Assembly (NCBI GenBank): GCA_021841985.1
Contig: JAKCCP010000101.1
Location: forward strand, 1-13,460
Direction of reading: 5' to 3'
Length of the DNA: 13,460 bases
DNA from: Pseudomonadota bacterium
GTDB taxonomy: Bacteria > Pseudomonadota > Alphaproteobacteria > Acetobacterales > Acetobacteraceae
Shown: positions 6,937 to 13,460 of the stretch, piece after piece
How positions within the stretch are numbered: position 1 is the first letter of the stretch
How the letters are laid out: the number at the start of each line of letters is the position of its first letter
Notes under the pieces: generated by a model
The model's database searches: none
Told to the model about the DNA's origin: nothing
What the model saw: the letters and a program-made list of their open reading frames with translations, nothing else
Translations under genes and position numbers: made by a program

Positions 6937-7695
6937 TCATGAGGCGAGGGTCAGCCCGCCGCTCACGCTCAGCGTCTGGCCGGTGATGTAGTCCGAGCGC
7001 GGGCCGAGGAAGAACAGGACCGCCTCGGCGATTTCGCTCGGCTCGGCGGCGCGGCGGAACGGGATCGCGCGGATCAGCGCTTCCTTGCGCTTGTCGGGCT
7101 GATGGACGAACATCGGCGTGTTGGTCGGCCCCGGGCAGACGCAATTCACGTTCAGCCGGTGCCGCGCCATCTCGCGGGCGAGCGATTTGGTGAAGGCGAT
7201 CAGCCCACCCTTGGCGGCGGCATAGACGGTCTCGCCCATGCTGCCGACGCGCCCGGCGTCGCTCGCGATATTGACGATCTTGCCGCGCCCGGCGGCGATC
7301 ATCGGCGCCAGCACGGCGCGCGTCAGCCGCACCGCGGCCATCAGGTTGATGGCGATGGTGCGCTCCCACATCTCCGGCGTGTTATCGAGAAAATTCTCGA
7401 CGAGGCTCCAGCCGGCGGCGTTCACCAGCCCGTCCACCGCCCCACCCGCCGGCGCGACCCCGCGATGCACGGCGGCCGCGAAATCCTCGATCGATGCCGG
7501 ATCGGTGAGGTCGAGCGGCAGAAACGCGATCGCGAGACCGGCGCCCTTGGCTTCGGCCGCGAGCGCGTGCCCGCGCTCGGCGTCGATATCGCCGACCGAG
7601 ACGCGCGCGCCTTCGCGGGCCAGCAGCAGCGCCGTCGCCCGGCCGATACCGGAGGCGCCGCCGGTGACGATGACGGTACGGTTTGCCAGATCCAC
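6937..7695 (-). CDS. SDR-family NAD(P)-dependent oxidoreductase, BadH-like (hydroxyacyl-CoA dehydrogenase type)
   Basis: A classical short-chain dehydrogenase (252 aa) that oxidises or reduces a hydroxyl/keto group using NAD(P). The cofactor motif TGGASGIG is at residues 11-18. The NNAG motif appears as NAAG at 92-95. The catalytic residues are Ser145, Tyr158 and Lys162 (VYAAAKGG), and PGPTNTPMF follows. [19 protein letters not shown] and the ending LSVSGGLT closely resemble BadH, the 2-hydroxycyclohexanecarboxyl-CoA dehydrogenase, and SDRs of aromatic-CoA clusters. Asp36 (GDID) after the second strand favours NAD. The start is GTG at 7695 with AAGGGGGG just upstream. It is the first gene of the three-gene catabolic module and lies 53 nt before the deleted hydratase. 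The exact substrate is not established. Confidence 0.85.
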   Translation of the reverse strand: MDLANRTVIVTGGASGIGRATALLLAREGARVSVGDIDAERGHALAAEAKGAGLAIAFLPLDLTDPASIEDFAAAVHRGVAPAGGAVDGLVNAAGWSLVENFLDNTPEMWERTIAINLMAAVRLTRAVLAPMIAAGRGKIVNIASDAGRVGSMGETVYAAAKGGLIAFTKSLAREMARHRLNVNCVCPGPTNTPMFVHQPDKRKEALIRAIPFRRAAEPSEIAEAVLFFLGPRSDYITGQTLSVSGGLTLAS

Positions 7696-7768
7696 GGTGC
7701 CCCCCCTTCAGGTCTCATGACAAAGCCGGTTGTCGCCCGAGCCAGGTCGGGCGGCCATGACCAAATGT

Positions 7769-7780
7769 GAATGATCATTC
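7769..7780. promoter_or_regulatory. Perfect palindrome, candidate TetR-type operator
   Basis: GAATGATCATTC is a perfect 12-bp palindrome, 74 nt upstream of the SDR start and between it and the divergent CHRD gene. Half-sites of the type TGAATGA/TCATTCA are known for FadR-like TetR regulators of acyl-CoA genes, so control of the catabolic module is plausible. No regulator gene is present in the window. I could not place a convincing -10/-35 pair nearby; the rest of the 7696-7912 gap shows only a TTGATCGTCAA inverted repeat at 7836-7846. Confidence 0.4.
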
Positions 7781-7912
7781 GCTCATGTCACGTTGTCGCG
7801 CGATCCGCCATCGTAAGCAAGCGCCGCCCCTTCCGTTGATCGTCAATCCCTGGCCTTCGTCCCCGAGATGCGCCATCATCGCCGCCCCGGAACCCGATTA
7901 ATGGAGGTCGCG

Positions 7913-8374
7913 ATGGCGAAGGAAGTGTCTCGGCGGGCGTTTTTTGGCACCATTGGTGTGGTTGGCGCTGGTCTCGGCGGGGTGAGGCTGGCGTTCGCGG
8001 CGGCGATGTCTTTCGCCGTCAAGCTCAGCGGCGCCGAGCAGGTGCCGCCGGTCGCGACCAAGGGCAGCGGGATGGCGCGCCTCACCTTCGACCCCGCCAG
8101 CCGCAAGCTGACCTGGAACGTGACCTACGAGAATCTCTCCAGCGAAGTGACGATGGCGCATTTCCACGGCCCCGCCGGCATGGGCAAGAATGCCGGGGTG
8201 AAGCTCTGGCTGAGCAAGAAGGGCAGCGCCGTCAACGGCCCGATCACCGGCGAGGCCACCCTCTCCGAGGCCGACGCCAAGGAGATGATGGCCGGCGATT
8301 GGTACATCAACATCCACACCAAGGATCATCCCGGCGGCGAGATCCGCGGCCAGGTGGTTCCCACGGCGATGTGA
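7913..8374 (+). CDS. CHRD-domain protein exported by the Tat pathway
   Basis: A 153-residue protein. The ATG at 7913 follows GGAGG by 5 nt; the open frame extends upstream to 7868 but without a ribosome site. The N-terminus SRRAFFG at residues 6-12, followed by the hydrophobic GTIGVVGAGLGGVRLAFAA, is a twin-arginine signal peptide with cleavage near residue 30. The remainder, about 34-150, is one CHRD (chordin-like) domain: LSGAEQVPPVATKGSG, LTWNVTYENL, AHFHGPAG, then GDWYINIHTKDHPGGEIRGQV at the end. It has no cysteine. Bacterial CHRD proteins are secreted or surface proteins without a defined biochemical role; Tat export suggests folding, perhaps with a metal, in the cytoplasm. It has its own terminator and stands alone. 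Confidence 0.88.
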   Translation: MAKEVSRRAFFGTIGVVGAGLGGVRLAFAAAMSFAVKLSGAEQVPPVATKGSGMARLTFDPASRKLTWNVTYENLSSEVTMAHFHGPAGMGKNAGVKLWLSKKGSAVNGPITGEATLSEADAKEMMAGDWYINIHTKDHPGGEIRGQVVPTAM

Positions 8375-8379
8375 GCGCG

Positions 8380-8410
8380 GGAGGGGCGCCGCCCCTCCTT
8401 AGCTCTTTTA
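8380..8410 (+). terminator. Rho-independent terminator of the CHRD gene
   Basis: GGAGGGGC (8380-8387), a 3-nt loop GCC, GCCCCTCC (8391-8398), then TTAGCTCTTTTA. The 8-bp GC-rich stem with a T-rich tail begins 5 nt after the CHRD stop codon. The T tract is interrupted, so it may be less than fully efficient. Confidence 0.7.
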
Positions 8411-8446
8411 CCCGATTTTTGTCGGGCACCCGGTTTTTGTCGGGCG
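8411..8446. repeat. Tandem 18-bp hairpin repeat
   Basis: CCCGATTTTTGTCGGGCA (8411-8428) is followed at once by CCCGGTTTTTGTCGGGCG (8429-8446); the two copies match at 16 of 18 positions. Each copy is a short hairpin, CCCGA or CCCGG against TCGGG, with a TTTTTG loop. They follow the CHRD terminator directly and may be back-up termination structures or a small repeat element. Copy number elsewhere in the genome is unknown. Confidence 0.6.
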
Positions 8447-8464
8447 CGTCGCGCTCGCGGAGCG

Positions 8465-8493
8465 TTGCGGCCGCCGGGCGGCGCTGCTACAGG
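8465..8493 (+). promoter_or_regulatory. Possible promoter for tRNA-Pro
   Basis: TTGCGG (8465-8470) and TACAGG (8488-8493) are separated by 17 nt and lie 25 nt before the tRNA. The -35 keeps the TTG that matters most in alphaproteobacteria, but the -10 is poor. This is a weak prediction; the tRNA must have some promoter here because a terminator precedes it. Confidence 0.25.
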
Positions 8494-8517
8494 GAGAGCG
8501 CCGTTTGCCGGCTCGGT

Positions 8518-8594
8518 CGGGCAGTAGCGCAGCCTGGTAGCGCATCAGTCTGGGGGACTGGGGGTCGTGGGTTCAAATCCCGCCTGCCCGACCA
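8518..8594 (+). tRNA. tRNA-Pro, anticodon GGG
   Basis: The 77 nt fold as a complete cloverleaf. The acceptor stem is CGGGCAG/CTGCCCG. The D arm is GCGC/GCGC around AGCCTGGTA. The anticodon stem is TCAGT/ACTGG with loop CTGGGGG, giving anticodon GGG at 8552-8554, which reads CCC and, by wobble, CCU proline codons. The variable loop is 5 nt. The T arm is GTGGG/CCCGC with loop TTCAAAT. The discriminator is A and the CCA end is encoded. The gene lies alone between the CHRD protein and tpiA; no integrated element or attachment-site duplication follows its 3' end. Confidence 0.97.
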
Positions 8595-8658
8595 AACGAG
8601 CGGCGGAAATCCATCATTTTTGGCCGCCTGCGGCAGGGCCGCGCCGAGAACCGGGAAG

Positions 8659-8680
8659 GAAGTCTTTTTGGCTTCTTTTT
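8659..8680 (+). terminator. Likely terminator downstream of tRNA-Pro
   Basis: GAAGTC (8659-8664), loop TTTTT, GGCTTC (8670-8675), followed by TTTTT. The 6-bp stem includes one G-U pair. A second hairpin of similar type, GAAGA-TTTT-TCTTC at 8693-8706, follows without a T tail. The first probably ends the tRNA transcript; both lie in the untranslated stretch before tpiA. Confidence 0.5.
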
Positions 8681-8736
8681 CGGAAGTCGAAAGAAGATTT
8701 TTCTTCGCAGGGATATTCCAAAGCGCGGGGCGAGCG

Positions 8737-9507
8737 ATGCGGCAAATCATCATCGGCAACTGGAAAATGAACGGCTCGCGGGCGTTGGTCGACGAGATGG
8801 CGCGGGAAGTCTACGCCCGCGCCGCCTCGCTTCCCTGTGACCTCGTGCTCTGCCCGCCGGCGACGCTGATCGCGCCGCTCGCCCAGGCGCTCCCCGGCAT
8901 CGCCATCGGCGGTCAGGATTGCCATGAGCGGGTCTCCGGCGCCCATACCGGCGATATCGCCGCCGGGATGTTGCGCGAGGCCGGGGCGAGCCATGTCATC
9001 CTTGGCCATTCCGAGCGCCGCGCCGACCATGGCGAGAGCGACGCGAAGGTGCGCGCCAAGGTCGGCGCGGCACGGGCGGCGGGGCTCACGCCGATCGTCT
9101 GCGTCGGCGAGGACGAGGCGGCGCGCCAGGCGGGCCGTGCGGACGCGGTGGTACTGGGCCAACTCGCCGCCTCTCTGCCCGAGGATTTCACCGCCGGCGT
9201 GGTGGGGCTGGTCGCTTATGAGCCGATCTGGGCGATCGGCAGCGGGCGCATCCCGAGCGAGGCCGACATCGCCGCCATGCATGGCGCGATCCGCGCCGCC
9301 CTCCGCGCCCGGTTCGGCGCGGCCGGGGGGGCGATCGCCATCCTCTATGGCGGCTCGGTCAAGCCCGCCAACGCCGCCGCCGTGCTCGCGCTTCCCGAGG
9401 TCGGCGGCGCCCTGGTCGGGGGCGCGAGCCTGGTTCCCGGCGATTTTCTCGCGATCGCCGGCGCCGCCATGGCGCCGGCGCTTGGCAGGACACCTGTCGC
9501 GGGCTAG
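8737..9507 (+). CDS. tpiA: Triosephosphate isomerase
   Basis: This cytoplasmic enzyme (256 aa) interconverts dihydroxyacetone phosphate and glyceraldehyde 3-phosphate in glycolysis and gluconeogenesis. The TIM-barrel active site is complete: Asn8 and Lys10 in GNWKMNG, His91 in ILGHSERR, Glu162 in [11 protein letters not shown], and the phosphate-binding GGS at 205-207 and GGAS at 228-231. The mobile loop reads [10 protein letters not shown] where many enzymes have IGTGK. The frame is open upstream as far as 8299, but that passes through the tRNA; the ATG at 8737 gives the expected [10 protein letters not shown] start with GGGGCGAG before it. It is the first gene of a tpiA-secG-pyrG-kdsA run, with 54 nt to secG. 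Confidence 0.97.
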   Translation: MRQIIIGNWKMNGSRALVDEMAREVYARAASLPCDLVLCPPATLIAPLAQALPGIAIGGQDCHERVSGAHTGDIAAGMLREAGASHVILGHSERRADHGESDAKVRAKVGAARAAGLTPIVCVGEDEAARQAGRADAVVLGQLAASLPEDFTAGVVGLVAYEPIWAIGSGRIPSEADIAAMHGAIRAALRARFGAAGGAIAILYGGSVKPANAAAVLALPEVGGALVGGASLVPGDFLAIAGAAMAPALGRTPVAG

Positions 9508-9519
9508 AACCCGCCCGCC

Positions 9520-9560
9520 CGCGCAAGGATCGCCTCCCGCGCGCTCGCGCAAGGATCGCC
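9520..9560 (+). repeat. Duplicated 15-bp segment carrying the secG ribosome-binding site
   Basis: CGCGCAAGGATCGCC occurs at 9520-9534 and again, identical, at 9546-9560. The second copy places AAGGA 6 nt before the secG ATG; the first holds the same Shine-Dalgarno but has no start codon behind it. A local tandem duplication is the simple explanation. Confidence 0.7.
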
Positions 9561-9561
9561 G

Positions 9562-10005
9562 ATGACCAATGTTCTGATCATTCTGCATTTGTTCGTCACC
9601 ATCGCCCTGATCGGCATCGTGCTGATCCAAAGGAGCGAGGGCGGCGGGCTTGGCATCGGCTCCTCGCAGGGCATGGGCGGGCTGATGAGCGGGCGCGGCA
9701 CCGCCAATCTGCTCACCCGCGCCACCGCCGTTCTCGCGACCTTGTTCATGGGCCTCGCCCTGGTGCTCGCCCTCCTCGATCGCGGCGCCGGCAGCACTGG
9801 CCGCGGTCTGCTCGACCTCGCGCCGCCGCCGGCGGCAAGCGCTCTCCCCGGCCCGCCGGCCAAGGGCGCTGCGATGCCGGCCACGCCCGTGCAAAATACA
9901 GCCACGCCCGCGGCCGCGCCGAATGCGCCCGCGCCCGCCGCGCCGAATGCGCCGGCGGCGAGCGCGCCCGCCAAACCGGCCGCGCCGCCGGTGCCGACCA
10001 ACTGA
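9562..10005 (+). CDS. secG: Preprotein translocase subunit SecG
   Basis: This inner-membrane subunit of the SecYEG channel (147 aa) assists protein export. Two membrane segments are seen at about residues 3-22 and 54-72. They flank the conserved cytoplasmic loop QRSEGGGLGIGSSQGMGGLMSGRGTANLLTR, of which QRSEGGG and the Ser/Gly-rich part are the SecG signature. From about residue 75 the protein is a low-complexity tail of Ala and Pro with repeated NAPAPAAP-like units; this makes it longer than the 75-110 residues common in SecG, although extended tails occur in alphaproteobacteria. AAGGA lies 6 nt before the start. It sits between tpiA and pyrG, a conserved alphaproteobacterial arrangement. 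Confidence 0.93.
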   Translation: MTNVLIILHLFVTIALIGIVLIQRSEGGGLGIGSSQGMGGLMSGRGTANLLTRATAVLATLFMGLALVLALLDRGAGSTGRGLLDLAPPPAASALPGPPAKGAAMPATPVQNTATPAAAPNAPAPAAPNAPAASAPAKPAAPPVPTN

Positions 10006-10009
10006 GACC

Positions 10010-10039
10010 GGCGGATGTCGAAACCGGTTTCCCTCCGCC
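10010..10039 (+). promoter_or_regulatory. Two-part inverted repeat between secG and pyrG
   Basis: An outer pair GGCGGA (10010-10015) and TCCGCC (10034-10039) encloses a perfect palindrome GAAACCGGTTTC (10020-10031). As RNA it would form a hairpin just after the secG stop; as DNA the inner palindrome could be a regulator site. There is no T tract, so it is not a standard terminator. It sits just upstream of the predicted pyrG -10. Confidence 0.4.
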
Positions 10040-10051
10040 GCGCGGATGGTC

Positions 10052-10057
10052 TAGACT
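10052..10057 (+). promoter_or_regulatory. Possible -10 element giving a leaderless pyrG transcript
   Basis: TAGACT (4 of 6 to TATAAT) ends 8 nt before the pyrG ATG, so transcription would begin at or next to the start codon. The absence of a recognisable Shine-Dalgarno before pyrG fits leaderless initiation. The -35 region (around 10028-10034, TTTCCCT) is poor, so this remains tentative. Confidence 0.3.
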
Positions 10058-10059
10058 GA

Positions 10060-11697
<1,638 letters not shown>

Positions 11698-11707
11698 GAA
11701 GGGCGCG

Positions 11708-12544
11708 ATGGCCGAAAACAGCGTCACCATCGGCCCGGTTACCATCGGCAACAACCTCCCGTTTGCGCTGATCGCCGGCCCTTGCCAGATCGAAAGCCGC
11801 GAGCACGCGATCGAGGTCGCCGGGGCGCTCGTCGCGATGACGCGCGAGCTTGGCATTCCCTTGATCTATAAAAGCAGCTTCGACAAGGCCAACCGCACCA
11901 GCGTCGGCGCCGCGCGCGGCGTCGGGATGGCGGCGGGGCTCGACATTCTGGCCGAGTTGCGGGCGCGGTTCGGCATTCCCGTGCTCACCGACGTTCACGA
12001 TGCCGGCCAATGCGCGCCGGTCGCCGCCGCCGTCGATATCCTGCAAATCCCGGCCTTTCTCTGCCGCCAGACCGATCTTCTCCTCGCCGCCGGCGAAACC
12101 GGGGCCGCGATCAACGTGAAAAAGGGCCAGTTCCTCGCGCCCTGGGACATGGCGCATGTCGCCGCCAAGATCGCCAGCACCGGCAACCGCCGTATCCTGC
12201 TGACCGAGCGCGGCGCGAGTTTCGGCTACAACATGCTGGTGAGCGATTTCCGGGCGCTGCCGATCATGGCCGAGACCGGCTATCCGGTGGTGTTCGACGC
12301 GACGCACTCGGTGCAATTGCCGGGCGGCGCCGGCACCGCCTCGGGCGGCGAGCGTCGTTTTGCGCCCGTTCTTGCTCGCGCGGCGCTGGCGGTCGGGGTC
12401 GCCGCGCTCTTCATCGAAACCCACCCCGATCCCGACCGCGCCCCGAGCGACGGGCCGAACATGATCCCGCTGGCCGCGATGCCGGCCCTGCTCGCGCGGC
12501 TCAAGGCGTTCGACGACCTCGCGAAGTCACCCCTGGCTGGGTGA
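11708..12544 (+). CDS. kdsA: 3-deoxy-8-phosphooctulonate (Kdo-8-phosphate) synthase, metal-dependent class
   Basis: This cytoplasmic enzyme (278 aa) condenses phosphoenolpyruvate and arabinose 5-phosphate into Kdo-8-phosphate, precursor of the inner core of lipopolysaccharide. Family motifs are [10 protein letters not shown] at 56-65, [16 protein letters not shown] at 117-132, [12 protein letters not shown] at 135-146 and [11 protein letters not shown] at 165-175. Cys26 in AGPCQIES, with His200 ([11 protein letters not shown]), Glu237 (FIETHPDP) and Asp248 (PSDGP), matches the metal ligands of the Aquifex-type enzyme, where E. coli KdsA has Asn in place of the Cys. The ribosome site AGGAAGGG overlaps the pyrG stop. 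The end overlaps the convergent PEP-CTERM gene by 18 nt, and only a hairpin without T tract (12548-12562) follows. Confidence 0.97.
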   Translation: MAENSVTIGPVTIGNNLPFALIAGPCQIESREHAIEVAGALVAMTRELGIPLIYKSSFDKANRTSVGAARGVGMAAGLDILAELRARFGIPVLTDVHDAGQCAPVAAAVDILQIPAFLCRQTDLLLAAGETGAAINVKKGQFLAPWDMAHVAAKIASTGNRRILLTERGASFGYNMLVSDFRALPIMAETGYPVVFDATHSVQLPGGAGTASGGERRFAPVLARAALAVGVAALFIETHPDPDRAPSDGPNMIPLAAMPALLARLKAFDDLAKSPLAG

Positions 12545-13258
12545 CCCGGAGCGCCGCGCTCCGCGGCGGCGGAGGAGGGCGAGGGTGCCGAGAGCGGCGC
12601 CGAAAAGCGATATCGTAGCGGGTTCCGGCACGGTGCTTTGACCGGTGGTGCCGGTATTGGCCACGACCACACCGGTGATGCCGCCGCTGCACGAGCCGTT
12701 CGAGACCCCGAGGCAGACATCGGCGCTGAAATCATTGCCGCTCCCGTTGGCGATGAAATCGGCGAGGGCGACGTTGTCGATGGTGAAGCTGAGCGGACCC
12801 GTATACGGGCTGTTGCCGCCCTGCCCGCAGGTCGCCGTCGCGCAGGCGATGGCGTAATCCCAACTGCCGCTCCCGCCGGCGGTCAATGACCCGGGGGACG
12901 AAGAGACCAGGGAAAACCCGGCGGTCAAGGAATTCGCCGGCACGGTGATCGTCGGCGCGCCGGCCAGATCCCAGGTCAGGGAATAGCCGGCGCCGGTATT
13001 GACGAAGCCGACCCCCGAGGCCAGTGCCACGGTGACCGTGACATCGGGCCCGCCGTTGTCGTTCAAGGTGACGGTGCCGTAGGGCGATGCCAAGGACGGC
13101 GTGCCGCTCCCGACATAGTCGGTGAGGCTCTCATCCAGCACGGCCGCCGCGGCGGGAGCCGCCGCGAGGCAGAGGCCGCCGAGAGCGAGGAGGAGATATC
13201 CCACGAGTTTTCCCGACCCTTTGCCGGCCGTTCGGGGGCGCGGTATCATTTGAATCAT
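12527..13258 (-). CDS. PEP-CTERM sorting-domain protein, exported, function unknown
   Basis: A 243-residue protein with a signal peptide: Arg/Lys-rich residues 1-17, hydrophobic core [19 protein letters not shown], cleavage near AAA-V at about 39. It also has a C-terminal PEP-CTERM tripartite signal: VPEP at 210-213, a hydrophobic stretch [16 protein letters not shown], and RRRGARR from 230. Exosortase would cleave this for surface or extracellular-polymer attachment. The middle is Gly/Ser/Thr/Val-rich with two cysteine pairs (CATATC and CLGVSNGSC) and no domain I recognise. The last codons (SPSQG and stop) run into the 3' end of kdsA on the other strand. The start is ambiguous between ATGs at 13258 and 13249 because of a local duplication, and no clear Shine-Dalgarno is present. 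No exosortase gene lies in the window. Confidence 0.88.
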   Translation of the reverse strand: MIQMIPRPRTAGKGSGKLVGYLLLALGGLCLAAAPAAAAVLDESLTDYVGSGTPSLASPYGTVTLNDNGGPDVTVTVALASGVGFVNTGAGYSLTWDLAGAPTITVPANSLTAGFSLVSSSPGSLTAGGSGSWDYAIACATATCGQGGNSPYTGPLSFTIDNVALADFIANGSGNDFSADVCLGVSNGSCSGGITGVVVANTGTTGQSTVPEPATISLFGAALGTLALLRRRGARRSGSPSQG

Positions 13259-13263
13259 TTGAA
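13246..13263. repeat. 9-bp tandem duplication containing two start codons
   Basis: TCATTTGAA is repeated twice in direct tandem; on the gene strand this is TTCAAATGA twice. It gives the PEP-CTERM gene two in-frame ATGs 9 nt apart with identical sequence before each. Confidence 0.7.
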
Positions 13264-13312
13264 TTTTTGCCTTTTTCTGGCCGCCGATGACTCTCTGAGC
13301 GTTATTTTTATG

Positions 13313-13341
13313 TTAATAAATCAATAACAACGTCAGGTCAA
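13313..13341 (-). promoter_or_regulatory. Predicted sigma-70-type promoter of the PEP-CTERM gene
   Basis: On the minus strand TTGACC (13336-13341, 5 of 6 to TTGACA), a 17-nt spacer and TATTAA (13313-13318, 4 of 6 to TATAAT). Transcription would start near 13306, leaving about a 48-nt leader. The AT-rich setting inside GC-rich DNA supports it. Confidence 0.6.
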
Positions 13342-13369
13342 ATAAATCTTATTTCATGGGATAAATCTT
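13342..13369. promoter_or_regulatory. Two direct repeats upstream of the PEP-CTERM promoter
   Basis: ATAAATCTT occurs at 13342-13350 and 13361-13369, 19 bp apart, close to two helical turns, and the nearer copy abuts the -35. Paired half-sites placed like this are typical of a response regulator or other activator binding on one face of the DNA. The binding protein is unknown. The rest of the gap to 13460 holds a short inverted repeat GCCAC-CCTT-GTGGC (13378-13391), a T run at 13413-13418 and no gene I can support. Confidence 0.45.
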
Positions 13370-13460
13370 TCTTATTGGCCACCCTTGTGGCGTAACCGCG
13401 TCAAAAGCCTTGGTTTTTTACCCTCGCGCGCTGGTGCCGTGGCTGCGCGGCATGTTAGAA

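Noticed and set aside
6884..7369. Open frame upstream of the deleted hydratase, suggesting a fusion
   Set aside because: This stretch is the wrong frame of the SDR gene; the hydratase has its own family-typical start at 6883.
8518..8594. tRNA-Pro as an integration site
   Set aside because: No integrase gene and no repeat of the tRNA 3' end occurs in the window.
8299..8736. In-frame N-terminal extension of tpiA
   Set aside because: It would be translated through the CHRD end, a terminator and tRNA-Pro; the family start lies at 8737.
8614..9894. 426-codon open frame on the minus strand opposite tpiA and secG
   Set aside because: Antisense of two recognised genes, crosses their boundary, and has low-complexity Arg/Gly/Ala sequence without motifs.
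13260..13460. Small gene in the AT-rich right edge
   Set aside because: No frame of useful length with a ribosome site; the region is better explained as promoter and regulatory DNA.

Overview
The window is GC-rich, densely coding bacterial DNA, most likely from an alphaproteobacterium of the Rhodospirillales/Acetobacteraceae type. This rests on four things: a general L-amino-acid ABC transporter in the order aapJ-aapQ-aapM-aapP, a tpiA-secG-pyrG-kdsA housekeeping block, a KdsA of the metal-dependent class, and a PEP-CTERM surface protein. The taxonomic call is inference; no 16S or other marker lies here.

Left part (1-4900, minus strand): a Crp/Fnr-family regulator runs off the left edge and has an FNR/FixK-like box just upstream. 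Before it in transcription order lie four tightly packed genes, aapJ, aapQ, aapM and aapP, with gaps or overlaps of 6, -1 and -4 nt. They encode a periplasmic binding protein, two permeases and an ATPase for amino-acid uptake. The region upstream of aapJ carries a consensus -10 overlapped by a near-perfect palindrome.

Centre-left (4940-5330, plus strand): a very small predicted secreted protein is followed by a strongly structured stretch that ends in an intrinsic terminator. The stretch is a candidate non-coding RNA or structured 3'UTR.

Centre (5335-7695, minus strand): a three-gene acyl-CoA catabolic module consists of a BadH-like SDR dehydrogenase, an enoyl-CoA hydratase and an acyl-CoA dehydrogenase. 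The hydratase has lost its catalytic core by what looks like an in-frame internal deletion, so the pathway is probably broken or rewired. The module resembles the beta-oxidation-like part of aerobic aromatic-CoA clusters such as that for 2-aminobenzoyl-CoA, without the monooxygenase and ligase. A perfect GAATGATCATTC palindrome lies upstream.

Right part (7913-12544, plus strand): a Tat-exported CHRD-domain protein with its own terminator comes first. It is followed by a tandem hairpin repeat, tRNA-Pro(GGG), and the housekeeping run tpiA-secG-pyrG-kdsA (glycolysis, Sec translocation, CTP synthesis, LPS Kdo synthesis). pyrG may have its own promoter giving a leaderless transcript.

Right edge (12527-13460): a convergent minus-strand PEP-CTERM protein overlaps the end of kdsA by 18 nt. 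It is driven from an AT-rich region with a good sigma-70-type promoter and two 9-bp direct repeats abutting the -35.

I found no insertion sequence, CRISPR array, prophage or defence gene. The most unusual items are the internally deleted hydratase, the structured RNA candidate and the palindromic operator-like sites.
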